NCBI RefSeq assembly: GCF_014084045.1
Contig: NZ_CP043732.1
Coordinates: 2,914,001-2,978,000 of the forward strand
From: Microbacterium esteraromaticum
GTDB taxonomy: Bacteria; Actinomycetota; Actinomycetes; Actinomycetales; Microbacteriaceae
Reading direction: 5' to 3'
Length of the DNA: 64,000 nt
Below are positions 50,149-59,360 of the stretch, piece by piece; position 1 is the stretch's first letter, and each line of letters begins with the position of its first letter. The notes beneath the pieces are model-generated. The model did not search any database. It was not told the DNA's origin and worked only from the letters and a program-made list of their open reading frames with translations. Both the position numbers and the translations under genes were made by a program.

Positions 50149-51015
50149 TCAACTCCGTTCGATCGGCAGCCACAGCTCGGTTGTCGCCGTGCTGAAATCC
50201 TCGGCGCGATCGATGACCGCGACGAGAGAGGGTCCGGGGCGCAGCCGCCACGGGTTGGAGGGGAACCATTCGGTGGCGGTGGCCGCCCATGCCGCCTGAA
50301 GCGCCGCCGGGTACGCTCCGGAGGTGCGGAACACCGCCCATGCGCCGCGATCGACCTCGATCGCGTCGAGGTCATCCGGCACCGGAGAGCCGGCGGACAC
50401 GGCGACGCCGTGCAGGTAGGTGAGCTCGCTCCCCTCGGCGTAGTCCGCATCGACATCGGCACTCACCTGCAGTATCCCTGCGGGTTCGGTGTCGCCGAGC
50501 CGCTTGAGCCTGGTGTGCTCGTCGACGGGCAGCGACGCGATGTGCGCCTGGATGTGCGGATTGGCTCCCTCGTGGATCAGCGGCACGCGCGCTGCGTGCC
50601 CGATCAGGCGGAAGGCGTCTCGTTCGGTGATGCGGACATCCATGGGGATGCTCCCTTCTACGGTCAGGCGGAACCTGAGCTGCGGCTGGCTGCGAAGGGG
50701 GCCGCCGTCACGGCGCACGACGCCATGGGCGACGCCGTGCACAGCGCGGAAAGCCCGGCCGAATGCCTCTGTCGATCCGTAGCCGTAGCGCACCGCGATC
50801 GAGAGCAGATCCTCGCTGCCGACGACGTCGGACGCGGCGACGGTCATCCGTCTACGACGGACGTACTCCGACACCGGCATGCCCGAGAGCGACGAGAACA
50901 TGCGACGCACGTGGTACCCGGTGGTTCCGGATGCCGCGGCGATGCCGTCGATGTCGATGTCGTCGCCGAGGTGCGACTCGATCTCATCGACGAGGCGGTT
51001 GAGGATCTCGATCAC
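50149..51015 (-). CDS. AraC-family regulator with GyrI-like effector domain
   Basis: The 288-residue product has an AraC-type DNA-binding domain at its N terminus (about 1-105; two helix-turn-helix motifs, YHVRRMFSSLSGMPVSEYVRRRR) and a C-terminal GyrI-like small-molecule-binding domain (about 125-288). The GTG at 51015 has AAGGGAG five bases upstream and is the best start; ATG at 51033 is in frame. It sits between pdxS and pdxT, so it may respond to a drug or vitamer and act on this locus or elsewhere (inference). Confidence 0.88.
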   Translation of the reverse strand: MIEILNRLVDEIESHLGDDIDIDGIAAASGTTGYHVRRMFSSLSGMPVSEYVRRRRMTVAASDVVGSEDLLSIAVRYGYGSTEAFGRAFRAVHGVAHGVVRRDGGPLRSQPQLRFRLTVEGSIPMDVRITERDAFRLIGHAARVPLIHEGANPHIQAHIASLPVDEHTRLKRLGDTEPAGILQVSADVDADYAEGSELTYLHGVAVSAGSPVPDDLDAIEVDRGAWAVFRTSGAYPAALQAAWAATATEWFPSNPWRLRPGPSLVAVIDRAEDFSTATTELWLPIERS

Positions 51016-51131
51016 GGTGGCTCCCTTCGACATCGAGTCTCCACCGGCAGTGACCACCGCGCCCGACGATCCGGGTCCGATCCGATCGGGTCGGATCGAC
51101 CCCGGGATCGCGCCGCCTGCCGAAGGCGGGC

Positions 51132-52033
51132 TTACCAGCCGCGCTCGGCGAGGCGGTGCGGTGCCGGGAGGTCGGAGACGTTGATGCCGACCATCGCCTC
51201 TCCCAGTCCGCGGGAGGCCTCGGCGATCACCTTCGGGTCATCGTAGAACGCGGTGGCCTTCACGATCGCCTTGGCGCGGGCGACCGGGTCGCCCGACTTG
51301 AAGATGCCGGAGCCGACGAAGACGCCGTCCGCGCCGAGCTGCATCATCATCGCGGCGTCGGCGGGGTCGCGACGCCCCCGGCGACGAACAGCACGACGGG
51401 CAGGGTGCCGGTCTCGGCGATCTCCGCGACGAGTTCGTACGGGGCCTGCAGCTCCTTCGCGGCGACATAGAGCTCGTCCTTCGACAGGGCCCCGAGCGCC
51501 GCGATCTCGCCGCGGATCTTGCGGATGTGCTTCATCGCCTCCGAGACATCGCCCGTGCCGGCCTCTCCCTTGGAGCGGATCATGGCCGCGCCCTCGGTGA
51601 TGCGGCGCAGGGCCTCACCCAGGTGGGTCGCCCCGCAGACGAACGGCACGGTGAAGGGCCACTTGTCGATGTGGTTCACGTAGTCGGCTGGCGAGAGCAC
51701 CTCCGACTCGTCGATGTAGTCGACACCGAGCTCCTGCAGCACCTGCGCCTCGACGAAGTGGCCGATGCGGGCCTTGGCCATCACCGGGATCGAGACCGCA
51801 TCGATGATGCTGTCGATCATTTCGGGGTCGCTCATGCGCGAGACGCCGCCCTGGGCGCGGATGTCCGCCGGCACTCGCTCGAGTGCCATGACGGCGACGG
51901 CTCCTGCATCCTCGGCGATCTTCGCCTGCTCGGCCGTGACGACGTCCATGATGACGCCGCCCTTGAGCATCTCGGCGAGACCGCGCTTGACGCGCTGCGA
52001 TCCGGTGGTGGGGTTCTGGTCGGTGGATGCCAT
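51132..52033 (-). pseudogene. pdxS: Pyridoxal 5'-phosphate synthase lyase subunit PdxS, one-base frameshift
   Basis: PdxS builds PLP from ribose 5-phosphate, glyceraldehyde 3-phosphate and ammonia. Starting at ATG 52033 ([11 protein letters not shown]), it reads through the active-site [11 protein letters not shown] region to FVAGGVATP, where the frame is lost at the CCCC run (plus GGGG at 51363-51366). The other frame then continues [17 protein letters not shown] to the stop at 51132. The span of 902 bases lacks one base for 300 codons. The rest looks intact, and pdxT, pdxR and pdxY are intact, so a sequencing error is likely. Confidence 0.93.
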
Positions 52034-52061
52034 GATCACTCCTCGTTGTGACAATCCGCAC

Positions 52062-52077
52062 TTTGGCCTATGCCAAA
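52062..52077. promoter_or_regulatory. Palindromic operator between pdxS and pdxR
   Basis: TTTGGC-CTAT-GCCAAA is a perfect six-base inverted repeat with a four-base centre, midway between the divergent pdxS and pdxR starts. MocR/PdxR regulators typically bind such intergenic repeats and control both genes. It lies upstream of the pdxR -10 box and close to the likely pdxS promoter. Confidence 0.6.
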
Positions 52078-52088
52078 CAATAGCACCA

Positions 52089-52094
52089 TACAAT
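52089..52094 (+). promoter_or_regulatory. -10 box of pdxR
   Basis: TACAAT is a five-of-six match to the -10 consensus and ends seven bases before ATG 52102, so the transcript probably begins at or next to the start codon (leaderless). No strong -35 box is visible, in line with an activator-dependent promoter. Confidence 0.55.
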
Positions 52095-52101
52095 CGGAGT
52101 G

Positions 52102-53412
52102 ATGGACGCGATGATCACCGGGACCTCCGCCGCCGAGATAGCAGACAGCGTGCGCGGGCTGCGCGAGCGCGGTGCGCTGCGCCCCGGCGATGCGCTTCCC
52201 CCGGTGCGCGAGCTCGCGACGACCCTCGGCGTGAACCGCAACACCGCCGTGGCGGCGTACCGCCAGCTCTCCCAGGCGGGACTCGTCTTCTCTCGAGGCC
52301 GGGCGGGCACCGTGATCGCCGGAGCCGAGCCCGTGGCTCAGGAGGGCGTGGCCGACACGGTGCTGCGCGACATCGCATCCGGCAATCCCGACCCGGCCCT
52401 CATCCCCGATCCGACGCCGGCTCTCGGCCGGATCGTCGGTCGGCCGGTGCTGTACGGCGAGCCGGTGATAGACGCGGGGCTGGAGCAGTGGACACGGGAG
52501 TGGATGCTCGCCGACCTGCCCCGTGACGACCTGCACGTCGTCGTGACCAGTGGCGCCGTCGATGCGGTGGAGCGCCTGCTCGCCCAGGCGCTGATGCGCG
52601 ATGACGCCGTTGCGCTCGAGGACCCGTGCTTCCTCTCCAGCATCCATACCGTCAGGCTCGGCGGCTATCGCGCGGTCCCCGTCGCGGTGGACGAGGAGGG
52701 GATGACCGTGGACGGCCTTCGCGCGGCGCTGGATGCCGGGGTCCGGGCGATCATCAGCACTCCGCGCGCGCAGAACCCCACGGGCGTGAGTCTCTCCCCC
52801 GCACGCGCCGCGGCGCTCCGCGACGTCCTCGCCGACCACCCGTACGTCCTGATCATCGAGGACGACCACTTCTCGCTGCTCTCGTCCCACCCCTACGCGT
52901 CGCTGATCGCGCCGACGCATCGTCGGTACGCGCTGATCCGCTCCGTGTCGAAGTTCCTCGGCCCCGACATGTGCCTCGCGCTCGCAGGGACCGATCCGAC
53001 CACGGCGGAGCGACTGGCGATGCGCCTCAGCCCCGGAACGACCTGGGTGAGTCACCTGCTGCAGCGGCTCGCGCATGCACAGCTCACCGATCAGGCCGCG
53101 CGCGCTCAGATCGCACGGGCCGCCGAGCACTACGCCGCACGCAATCGCGCTTTCACCGAGGCGCTGGCCGCCCGCGGCATCGCCACCGTCTCGACCGATG
53201 GGCTCAGCCTGTGGGTGCAGCTCGAGACGTCAGCCCGCATCGCCGCCGAGCGGCTGATGCGGAAGGGCTGGCTGGCCCGCCCTGGCGACGAGTTCCTGCT
53301 CGACGACGCAGCAGGGCCGTCGAGGCACCTTCGGCTGACCGTGCACGACCTGACCGACGTCGAGAGCTCGCGTCTCGTCGACGATCTCGCCGCCGCGGCA
53401 GTGAGAGGATGA
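52102..53412 (+). CDS. pdxR: MocR-type regulator of PLP synthesis (PdxR-like)
   Basis: The 436-residue protein has a GntR-type winged helix (about 1-75; [26 protein letters not shown]) and a fold-type I aminotransferase domain. The PLP-binding lysine is in [14 protein letters not shown] and the Asp in IEDDHFSLL. Such PdxR proteins activate pdxST when PLP is low. The ATG at 52102 is favoured over the adjoining GTG at 52099 because of the -10 box position. It is divergent from pdxS and four bases before pdxY. Confidence 0.93.
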   Translation: MDAMITGTSAAEIADSVRGLRERGALRPGDALPPVRELATTLGVNRNTAVAAYRQLSQAGLVFSRGRAGTVIAGAEPVAQEGVADTVLRDIASGNPDPALIPDPTPALGRIVGRPVLYGEPVIDAGLEQWTREWMLADLPRDDLHVVVTSGAVDAVERLLAQALMRDDAVALEDPCFLSSIHTVRLGGYRAVPVAVDEEGMTVDGLRAALDAGVRAIISTPRAQNPTGVSLSPARAAALRDVLADHPYVLIIEDDHFSLLSSHPYASLIAPTHRRYALIRSVSKFLGPDMCLALAGTDPTTAERLAMRLSPGTTWVSHLLQRLAHAQLTDQAARAQIARAAEHYAARNRAFTEALAARGIATVSTDGLSLWVQLETSARIAAERLMRKGWLARPGDEFLLDDAAGPSRHLRLTVHDLTDVESSRLVDDLAAAAVRG

Positions 53413-53416
53413 CAGG

Positions 53417-54268
53417 ATGAAGATCCTCTCGATCCAGTCGGCCGTCGCGCACGGTCACGTCGGAAACTCGGCCGCCGTCTTCCCGCTGCAGCGCATCGGC
53501 GTGGACGTGCTGCCGGTGTACACCGTGAACTTCTCGAACCACACGGGGTACGGGGCATGGCGCGGACCGATGATCGACCCGTCCGACGTGCGCGAGGTCA
53601 TCACCGGCATCGAGGAGCGAGACGTCTTCGGGCAGATCGACGCCGTGCTCAGCGGATACCAGGGCGGCGAGGGCATCGCCGATGTGATCATCGACGCCGT
53701 GGCACGGGTGAAGGCCAAGAACCCGGATGCCGTGTACGCCTGCGATCCCGTGATGGGCAACGCGAAGTCGGGATGCTTCGTCGCCCCGGCGATCCCCGTG
53801 CTGCTGCGCGACAAGGTCGTGCCGGTCGCCGACATCATCACGCCGAACCAGTTCGAGCTGGGCTTCCTCACCGGCACTGAGCCCTCCGACCTCGAGTCCA
53901 CGCTCGCGTCGGTCGATGCGGCGATGGCGATGGGACCGTCGACGGTTCTCGTCACCTCGGTCGAGCGGCCCGACCGCGAGGAGGGCACCATCGAGATGCT
54001 CGCGGCGGATGGGAAGGGCGCCTGGCTGGTCGCCACACCGCACCTGCCGATGAAGGCGAACGGCTCGGGCGACGTCACGGCCGCGCTGTTCACGGCGCAC
54101 TACGCCTCCACCGGCGACGCGAAGCTGGCGCTGGAGCGCACCGTGTCGAGCGTCTTCGACCTGCTGCAGAACACCCTCGACTCCGGCGACCGCGAGCTTC
54201 GGCTCGTCGAATCGCAGGAGACCTACGCGAACCCGCGGATGCAGTTCACCGCGCGCCAGGTGCGCTGA
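53417..54268 (+). CDS. pdxY: Pyridoxal kinase
   Basis: The 283-residue ribokinase-like enzyme phosphorylates pyridoxal in salvage. Motifs: IQSAVAHGHVGNSAAVFPLQ (substrate site), DPVMGNAKSGCFV, TPNQFELGFLTG, and the catalytic KANGSGDVTAALF. It lies just after pdxR on the plus strand, so de novo synthesis (pdxST), salvage (pdxY) and control are in one locus. AGGATG overlaps the pdxR end just before the ATG. Confidence 0.94.
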   Translation: MKILSIQSAVAHGHVGNSAAVFPLQRIGVDVLPVYTVNFSNHTGYGAWRGPMIDPSDVREVITGIEERDVFGQIDAVLSGYQGGEGIADVIIDAVARVKAKNPDAVYACDPVMGNAKSGCFVAPAIPVLLRDKVVPVADIITPNQFELGFLTGTEPSDLESTLASVDAAMAMGPSTVLVTSVERPDREEGTIEMLAADGKGAWLVATPHLPMKANGSGDVTAALFTAHYASTGDAKLALERTVSSVFDLLQNTLDSGDRELRLVESQETYANPRMQFTARQVR

Positions 54269-54271
54269 GGC

Positions 54272-54814
54272 TCAGCGACCGCCGGTGGGCCAGGCGTTCG
54301 CGACGGCATCGCGGATCTCGTCGAGCAGCTGCGGCAGCGCCTTCGTCTTCGCGATGATCGGGAAGAAGTTGGCGTCGGTCGCCCATCGCGGCACGATGTG
54401 CTGGTGCAGATGGGCGGCGACGCCGGCACCGGCGACCTCGCCCTGGTTCATGCCCAGATTGAACCCGTCGCAGCGAGACACCTCGCGAAGCACGCGCATC
54501 CCCGTCTGCGTGAGCGCCCCGATCTCGGCGACCTCCTCGGGCGTCGCCTGGTCGTACGTGCCGATGTGACGGTACGGGCACACCAGCAGGTGCCCCGAGT
54601 TGTACGGGAACAGGTTGAGCACGACGAACGCCGTCTCGCCTCGCGCCACGATCAGGCGCTCCTCGTCCGGATGCTTCGGCGCCTCGCAGAACGGGCACTC
54701 GTCGCGCAGGGGCTGTGGCCCCGCCTGGATGTACGCCATCCGGTGCGGGGTCCACAGCCTCTGGAACTCGTCGGGGACTCCGGCGAGGTGACTTGCGTCC
54801 TCGAGTCCGGTCAA
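54272..54814 (-). CDS. HIT-family protein
   Basis: The 180-residue protein has the histidine triad [10 protein letters not shown] with three His, the HIT core [18 protein letters not shown], and an N-terminal zinc-like pair (CPFCEAPKH). Actinobacterial HIT proteins next to thrS are AP4A/adenylate hydrolases by similarity. It starts with TTG at 54814, overlapping the thrS stop (TTGA). It converges with pdxY, with a three-base gap. Confidence 0.92.
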   Translation of the reverse strand: MTGLEDASHLAGVPDEFQRLWTPHRMAYIQAGPQPLRDECPFCEAPKHPDEERLIVARGETAFVVLNLFPYNSGHLLVCPYRHIGTYDQATPEEVAEIGALTQTGMRVLREVSRCDGFNLGMNQGEVAGAGVAAHLHQHIVPRWATDANFFPIIAKTKALPQLLDEIRDAVANAWPTGGR

Positions 54815-56823
54815 GCCAGATCCTCCGAGGTCATCACCCGTGCGTGGCTCGAGATCGCCGAGCGGATCCGCGAGACGGCATCCGCGATGGGCACGCCGTT
54901 CTCCTGCGAACCGTCGCGGAAGCGGAACGAGACCGTGCCGGCGGCTCGATCCTGCTCTCCCGCGATCAGGATCACCGGCACCTTCGCGGTGGTGTGATTG
55001 CGGATCTTCTTCTGCATGCGGTCGTCGGAGTGGTCGACGTCCGCCCGCACACCGGCATCCCGAAGCTGGGCGATGACGCCGTCGAGGTATTCCGAGTACT
55101 GATCGGCGACCGGAACCCCCACGACCTGCACCGGGGCCAGCCACAGCGGGAAGTCGCCGGCGTAGTGCTCGAGCAGGATGGCGAAGAAGCGCTCGACAGA
55201 GCCCAGCAGTGCTCGGTGGATCATCACCGGGCGATGCTTCTGCCCGTCGGGACCGGTGTACTCGAGCTCGAACCGCTCAGGCTGGTTGAAATCGAGCTGG
55301 ATCGTCGACATCTGCCACGTGCGGCCGATGGCGTCACGGGCCTGCACCGAGATCTTCGGACCGTAGAACGCCGCCCCACCGGGGTCGGCCACCAGCTCCA
55401 GGCCCGACTCCAGGGCGACCTCGCGCAGGATGTCGATCGCCGTCGACCACTGCTCGGGCTCACCCAGGAACTTGTCGTTGCCCTCCTCGTTCGTGGACAG
55501 CTCGAGGTAGAAGTCGTCCAGTCCGTAGTCGCGCAGCAGCGTGAGCACGAGGTTCAGGTTCGTGGCGAGCTCGTCGCGCACCTGGTCCTGCGTGACGTAG
55601 ATGTGCGCATCATCCTGGGTCAGGCCGCGCACGCGGGTGAGACCCGAGAGCGTTCCGCTCTTCTCGTACCGGTAGACGGTGCCGAACTCGGCCATCCGCA
55701 GCGGAAGTTCACGGTAGCTGCGACCGCGCGCCCGGTAGATCAGGTTGTGGAACGGGCAGTTCATGGGCTTCAGGTAGTAGTCCTGGCCCTGGCGGGTGAT
55801 GTTGCCCTCGTCATCGCGCGCCTCATCGAGATGCATCGGGGGGAACATGCCGTCCGCATAGGTCTGCAGATGACCCGAGGTCATGAACAGATCCTTCTTG
55901 GTGATATGCGGGCTGTTCACCACCTCGTAGCCGTTTCGCAGCAGGTGGCGACGCAGGTTCTCCTCGATCTCGTAGCGGATGATGCCGCCCTTGGGATGGA
56001 ACACCGCCAGCCCCGAGCCGATCTCGTCGGGGAACGAGAACAGGTCCATCTCGACCCCGAGCTTGCGGTGGTCGCGTCGCTCGGCCTCGGCCATGCGCTC
56101 CTGGTAGGCGCGCAGCTCTTCCTTGCTCGGCCACGCCGTGCCGTAGATGCGCTGCAGCTGCGGGTTCTTCTCGCTGCCCCGCCAGTAGGCGGCGGCCACT
56201 CGCGTGAGATCCCACCCGTTGCCCACCATGCGGGTGCTCGGCACGTGCGGACCGCGGCAGAGGTCCTTCCAGGCGACCTCGCCGTCTTTCGTGACGTTGT
56301 CGTAGATCGTCAGCTCGCCCGCGCCGATCTCTGCGGACGCCCCCTCGGCTGCATCCGCGCCCGAGCCCGGGCCTCCGGCCAGGGCGATGAGCTCGAGCTT
56401 GAACGGCTCATCGGCCATCTCGGCGCGCGCCTCGTCCTCGCTGACCACCCGGCGGGTGAAGCGCTGCCCCTCGCGGATGATGCGCTGCATCTCCTTGGAG
56501 ATGGCTTTGAGGTCTTCCGGTGTGAACGGAGTGTCGACGCCGAAGTCGTAATAGAAGCCGTCTGTGATGGGCGGGCCGATGCCGAGGTTCGACTGCGGAC
56601 GGATGCGCTGCACCGCCTGAGCCAGCACGTGCGCCGTCGAGTGGCGCAGGATGGCGAGGCCGTCGGGGCTGTCGATGCCGACGGGCTCGATCTCGTCGCC
56701 GTCGGCGACGGTCGCCGCGAGGTCTTTCAGCTCTCCGTTGACGCGCATGGCGACAACGGAACGATCGGTGAACAGGGCGAAGCCGTCGCGCTTGTCGACG
56801 CTGGGCTGGGCGATGTCTGACAC
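54811..56823 (-). CDS. thrS: Threonyl-tRNA synthetase
   Basis: ThrS charges tRNA-Thr. The 670 residues have the TGS domain (about 25-60), the editing domain with [11 protein letters not shown], the class II core with the zinc cysteine in [10 protein letters not shown] and motif 3 [19 protein letters not shown], and an anticodon domain. It starts with GTG at 56823 after GGAGAAACCC. A leader peptide rich in threonine and a hairpin lie immediately upstream (56864-56957). Confidence 0.97.
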   Translation of the reverse strand: MSDIAQPSVDKRDGFALFTDRSVVAMRVNGELKDLAATVADGDEIEPVGIDSPDGLAILRHSTAHVLAQAVQRIRPQSNLGIGPPITDGFYYDFGVDTPFTPEDLKAISKEMQRIIREGQRFTRRVVSEDEARAEMADEPFKLELIALAGGPGSGADAAEGASAEIGAGELTIYDNVTKDGEVAWKDLCRGPHVPSTRMVGNGWDLTRVAAAYWRGSEKNPQLQRIYGTAWPSKEELRAYQERMAEAERRDHRKLGVEMDLFSFPDEIGSGLAVFHPKGGIIRYEIEENLRRHLLRNGYEVVNSPHITKKDLFMTSGHLQTYADGMFPPMHLDEARDDEGNITRQGQDYYLKPMNCPFHNLIYRARGRSYRELPLRMAEFGTVYRYEKSGTLSGLTRVRGLTQDDAHIYVTQDQVRDELATNLNLVLTLLRDYGLDDFYLELSTNEEGNDKFLGEPEQWSTAIDILREVALESGLELVADPGGAAFYGPKISVQARDAIGRTWQMSTIQLDFNQPERFELEYTGPDGQKHRPVMIHRALLGSVERFFAILLEHYAGDFPLWLAPVQVVGVPVADQYSEYLDGVIAQLRDAGVRADVDHSDDRMQKKIRNHTTAKVPVILIAGEQDRAAGTVSFRFRDGSQENGVPIADAVSRIRSAISSHARVMTSEDLA

Positions 56824-56863
56824 GGGTTTCTCCAGATAGACGATGGAACGAGACGACTCAGCT

Positions 56864-56884
56864 GCAGGCGCGAACGCGCCCTGC
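56864..56884 (-). promoter_or_regulatory. Hairpin following the thrS leader peptide
   Basis: On the minus strand GCAGGGCG and CGCGCCTGC can pair around CGTT, with one bulged base. It begins five bases after the leader stop and ends about 40 bases before the thrS GTG. It is the likely attenuator stem; the lack of a T run makes the exact mechanism unclear. Confidence 0.5.
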
Positions 56885-56888
56885 CCGC

Positions 56889-56957
56889 TCAGGCGTCCGT
56901 AGTTCGCGCGACGACACCGGTGACAGAGGTCACGAGAGCGGCCGGCGCGGATTCCAT
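56889..56957 (-). CDS. Putative thrS leader peptide, 22 residues
   Basis: The frame from ATG 56957 reads [20 protein letters not shown], then D-A and stop. Four of 22 residues are threonine, including a Thr-Thr pair near the stop, the pattern of an attenuation leader for a threonine gene. A TAGACT -10 box (56965-56970) ends seven bases before the ATG, so translation is probably leaderless. A hairpin follows before thrS. No T-box is seen. Function is inferred from position and composition. Confidence 0.6.
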   Translation of the reverse strand: MESAPAALVTSVTGVVARTTDA

Positions 56958-56964
56958 GCCCTGA

Positions 56965-56970
56965 AGTCTA
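56965..56970 (-). promoter_or_regulatory. -10 box for the thrS leader transcript
   Basis: TAGACT fits the actinobacterial -10 consensus and lies seven bases before the leader ATG, the spacing expected for a leaderless start. No strong -35 is visible. Confidence 0.55.
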
Positions 56971-57016
56971 CGCCGCCGCGTCACGGCATCCCGCATCCGC
57001 CCCGCAGACATGAGAA

Positions 57017-57055
57017 GGCCCCGGTGTGCGAGCGCCCGCTCTGCGCACCGGGGCC
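57017..57055 (-). terminator. Hairpin after the 55-residue membrane protein gene
   Basis: GGCCCCGGTG (57017-57026) and CACCGGGGCC (57046-57055) are perfect 10-base complements, with inner GCG pairing possible. On the minus strand it lies 44 bases past the stop of the gene at 57099 and upstream of the thrS promoter. TTCTC follows. Confidence 0.7.
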
Positions 57056-57098
57056 GGCGCCGATCGTCACCCGTTGACGGTCGGCGCGGGGTCGGAGG

Positions 57099-57266
57099 TC
57101 ACACGCTCGTGTTTCGACCCGAGACCGCCCTGATGAGCCACGCGATCACCGCGAGCGCAAGAAGGACCAGTCCGACCCACAGCAGGAAGTTCAGGGACTG
57201 CACCAGTCCACCCGTGATGGCGAGGATGATCGCGATCACCGCGACGATGATCAGAAGAGGATTCAT
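57099..57266 (-). CDS. Small two-span membrane protein
   Basis: The 55-residue product is almost wholly hydrophobic, with spans at about 3-22 and 27-47 and a short basic tail (RAVSGRNTSV). Such small membrane proteins are common in actinobacteria and have no known function. A strong AAAGGAG site lies six bases before the ATG at 57266, and a terminator follows. A longer frame upstream has no support. Confidence 0.72.
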   Translation of the reverse strand: MNPLLIIVAVIAIILAITGGLVQSLNFLLWVGLVLLALAVIAWLIRAVSGRNTSV

Positions 57267-57384
57267 GACCGCTCCTTTCCGTCCTGGAGCCCGCATGAGC
57301 TCCGATGCAACGACAGTAGGGTCGCCGACCGGTTCGACGTAGGGGGTTGACTCGGCCGGTCGGAGCGTGCGAGTACGTGTCTGA

Positions 57385-57663
57385 TCAGAACAGGTCGGCG
57401 GGGAAGTCGTCGATACCGCCGGGTTCTGCGGCGTCGACCGCTTCCGCACGGACGGGCAGGATCGCGATGCGCACGCGACTGAGCGGCGAAACGAGCACGG
57501 ATACCTCCGCGCCGTCCGCCCTGCGGAAGTCCACGAACCGGGTCTCGGCGGCCGCGCGCTCGATCCGCTCCTTCAGCGCGCCTATGTCCTGGTCGCGGTC
57601 GAGTGGGATGCCGTCGTCATCATCGATCGAGATGATCGCCTGCTGCGTCTCTCCCATGCTCAT
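57385..57663 (-). CDS. Uncharacterised small protein
   Basis: The 92-residue product (ATG 57663; ATG 57657 also possible) is acidic, begins MSMGETQQAIISIDDDDGIP, and has a helix (ALKERIERAAAETRFVDF) followed by strands (EVSVLVSPLSRVRIAILPV). I recognise no family. TACGTT ends seven bases before ATG 57663, consistent with a leaderless transcript. Its length and shape resemble a small regulatory or nucleoid-bound protein, but that is guesswork. Confidence 0.6.
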   Translation of the reverse strand: MSMGETQQAIISIDDDDGIPLDRDQDIGALKERIERAAAETRFVDFRRADGAEVSVLVSPLSRVRIAILPVRAEAVDAAEPGGIDDFPADLF

Positions 57664-57789
57664 GCCAGCGAACGTAGCCACGTCCAGACTCATCGCAGAG
57701 GGGGTTGCGCTCGCCATGCCGACTCGCAAGACGCGCGACTGCCGGCGTCCCGGAAACGACTCGGTCGACGGGAGCCTGCCCGTTCGCGA

Positions 57790-58092
57790 TCAGTGCCCGC
57801 GGACCACCCGGCGAAGACCGTTCCGCCGGATCAGCAGCGCCACGACGATGAAGACGGCCATGGTCACCCCGCCGGCGATCGAGAACAGAGTCGGTCTCAG
57901 ATCGCTGAATCCAGCTGCGAGGCTCAGCAGCGTGCCTACGAGCCATCCGGCGACGGGCAGCCCCACCTCGTCTCGTCCTGCGGCCACGATCCCGCAGGTG
58001 AGGACGACCGACACGGTTGCGAGCACGGCGCCGATCGTTCCCAGCGGCACCAGCATCTCTGAAAGCTGGTAGTGAATCGTCAATGTGTTCAA
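57790..58092 (-). CDS. Small membrane protein, about three spans
   Basis: The product has spans at about 13-33, 43-60 and 68-90 (LNTLTIHYQLSEMLVPLG at the start) and a basic C terminus (RRNGLRRVVRGH). TTG at 58092 is preceded by AAGGA and is the preferred start; ATG at 58149 would add 19 residues and lacks a ribosome site. No family is recognised. It is divergent from the gene at 58204. Confidence 0.6.
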   Translation of the reverse strand: MNTLTIHYQLSEMLVPLGTIGAVLATVSVVLTCGIVAAGRDEVGLPVAGWLVGTLLSLAAGFSDLRPTLFSIAGGVTMAVFIVVALLIRRNGLRRVVRGH

Positions 58093-58203
58093 CGCGGTCC
58101 TTCGCTGCTCTGGTGTTCCCACTAAGAGACGGCGAAACGCCCGATTCATTACGGCCGGGCGCTCGATCCGAGACCGAACAGGACTACGGAGCGTCTCGAT
58201 ATC

Positions 58204-58971
58204 GTGAAGGATATGGACGAGACGCAGGAGCCAGGAGCGCAGGAAGCAGAGCCGTGGTCGCCGCGGCGTCGCTGGCTCGCGGGAATCATCGTCGTCCTGG
58301 TTCTCATCGGGCTTTTCGCCTTCGCGCCAGGACCGATCCTCCGGATCATCCACACGAACAGCGCTCACGAGCTCGTCGACCGTCTGCCCGCCGAGCGCGA
58401 CATGCTACTCGCGAAGCAGGACGAGTTCCGCGCCCCGCTGAAGAAACTGGACGATCCGGTGCGTTCCTGGACCGAGGTGGGCTGCTCGCTCGTGCCGCGA
58501 TACAGCGATGGCGACGGCGAGCAGGACGTGGTGATGTTCTACTGGCAGCAGTGCTGGCTGCAGGCCATGGAGCTCTATCCTGTGCCCGAGGGGCTCACAG
58601 ACGGCGCTTCCGTTGCCGCCTGGCTCGGCGGCCACACCGCGGGCGACCCGACGTGCGGTGAGCTCCTCTTCGACGTCCTCACCCCTGAGGCAGGCGCAGT
58701 AGGACCACACGAGTACACGCCGGTCCTGTGGTGGGTCGACCCTGACGGCACACCGCCCGAGGATGAGCCGGATCGCTGCGCGCTCGCTGCTCCAGGCGGT
58801 CCACACACAGCGCATGTCACGGTCGACGTCGACGAGCCCATGACTGCCGAGTCCTATCTCGTCTACACGGTCCGGACCCCGTTCGCTGCGACCCGCGTCG
58901 GGTGCGACAACGCGATGTCATCCTGGCTCGGCGGCTGCGTGGGAGAACCGGACGGGTTTCCGGTGATGTGA
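58204..58971 (+). CDS. Membrane-anchored protein with six extracytoplasmic cysteines
   Basis: The 255-residue protein has a short acidic cytoplasmic N terminus, one span (about 24-44) and an extracytoplasmic domain with six cysteines (GCSLV, QQCWL, PTCGE, DRCAL, GCDNA, GGCVG), which suggests disulfide pairs. No family is recognised. The start is GTG at 58204 or ATG at 58213. It is divergent from the small membrane protein gene and converges with the 63-residue gene. Confidence 0.68.
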   Translation: MKDMDETQEPGAQEAEPWSPRRRWLAGIIVVLVLIGLFAFAPGPILRIIHTNSAHELVDRLPAERDMLLAKQDEFRAPLKKLDDPVRSWTEVGCSLVPRYSDGDGEQDVVMFYWQQCWLQAMELYPVPEGLTDGASVAAWLGGHTAGDPTCGELLFDVLTPEAGAVGPHEYTPVLWWVDPDGTPPEDEPDRCALAAPGGPHTAHVTVDVDEPMTAESYLVYTVRTPFAATRVGCDNAMSSWLGGCVGEPDGFPVM

Positions 58972-58991
58972 GTCGACAGGACGGCGAGTTC

Positions 58992-59183
58992 CTAGAACAG
59001 CGAGCCCATCCAGTCGATGACGACGACGCCAGCCACGACGGCCATGGCGATGGCAACCAGAGCGCCCCAGCTCGTCGGGCCCCAGGTGAATCCGTCGAAG
59101 CTCGCGAGCCACGGCCGCTGATACCAGCGTCGGCCTTCCTGACCCGCGCCGTCGCCTTGTAGATCCTCGCCCTCCGTACTCAT
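58992..59183 (-). CDS. Small single-span membrane protein
   Basis: The 63-residue product has a charged N terminus, RRWYQRPWLASFDGF, and one C-terminal span (about 41-60). No family known. TACGGT ends six bases before the ATG with GGAGGG between, so it may be leaderless. Its stop lies 20 bases from the stop of the plus-strand gene at 58971. Confidence 0.6.
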   Translation of the reverse strand: MSTEGEDLQGDGAGQEGRRWYQRPWLASFDGFTWGPTSWGALVAIAMAVVAGVVVIDWMGSLF

Positions 59184-59328
59184 CCCTCCACCGTATCGGC
59201 GGTCCGGCAACGCGCCAGGTTGCTGCTCCCTGGCTGTTGCAGCGGCTGGCGGAATGTCCTCGTCGGCATACCTGGAATCATCGACACGTAGATGGCACGC
59301 GGGCCGCTCTGCACCGGGCCGGATACGC

Positions 59329-59354
59329 AAAAACCCCGGCTGAACCGGGGTTTT
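59329..59354 (-). terminator. Intrinsic terminator of the tRNA cluster
   Basis: AAAAACCCCGG-CTGAA-CCGGGGTTTT is a GC stem flanked by A5 and T4, so it works on both strands. It lies directly downstream of tRNA-Val(GAC) on the minus strand. Confidence 0.9.
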
Positions 59355-59360
59355 CGTCTG

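Noticed and set aside
56824..56957. T-box riboswitch before thrS
   Set aside because: No T-box sequence (AGGGTGG) or specifier loop is visible, and the gap is too short; a leader peptide fits better.
57099..59183. The five small genes before the tRNA cluster as part of the mobile element
   Set aside because: They lie on the other side of tRNA-Val(CAC) and of the tRNA cluster, have terminators and ordinary composition, and include no phage-type domain.
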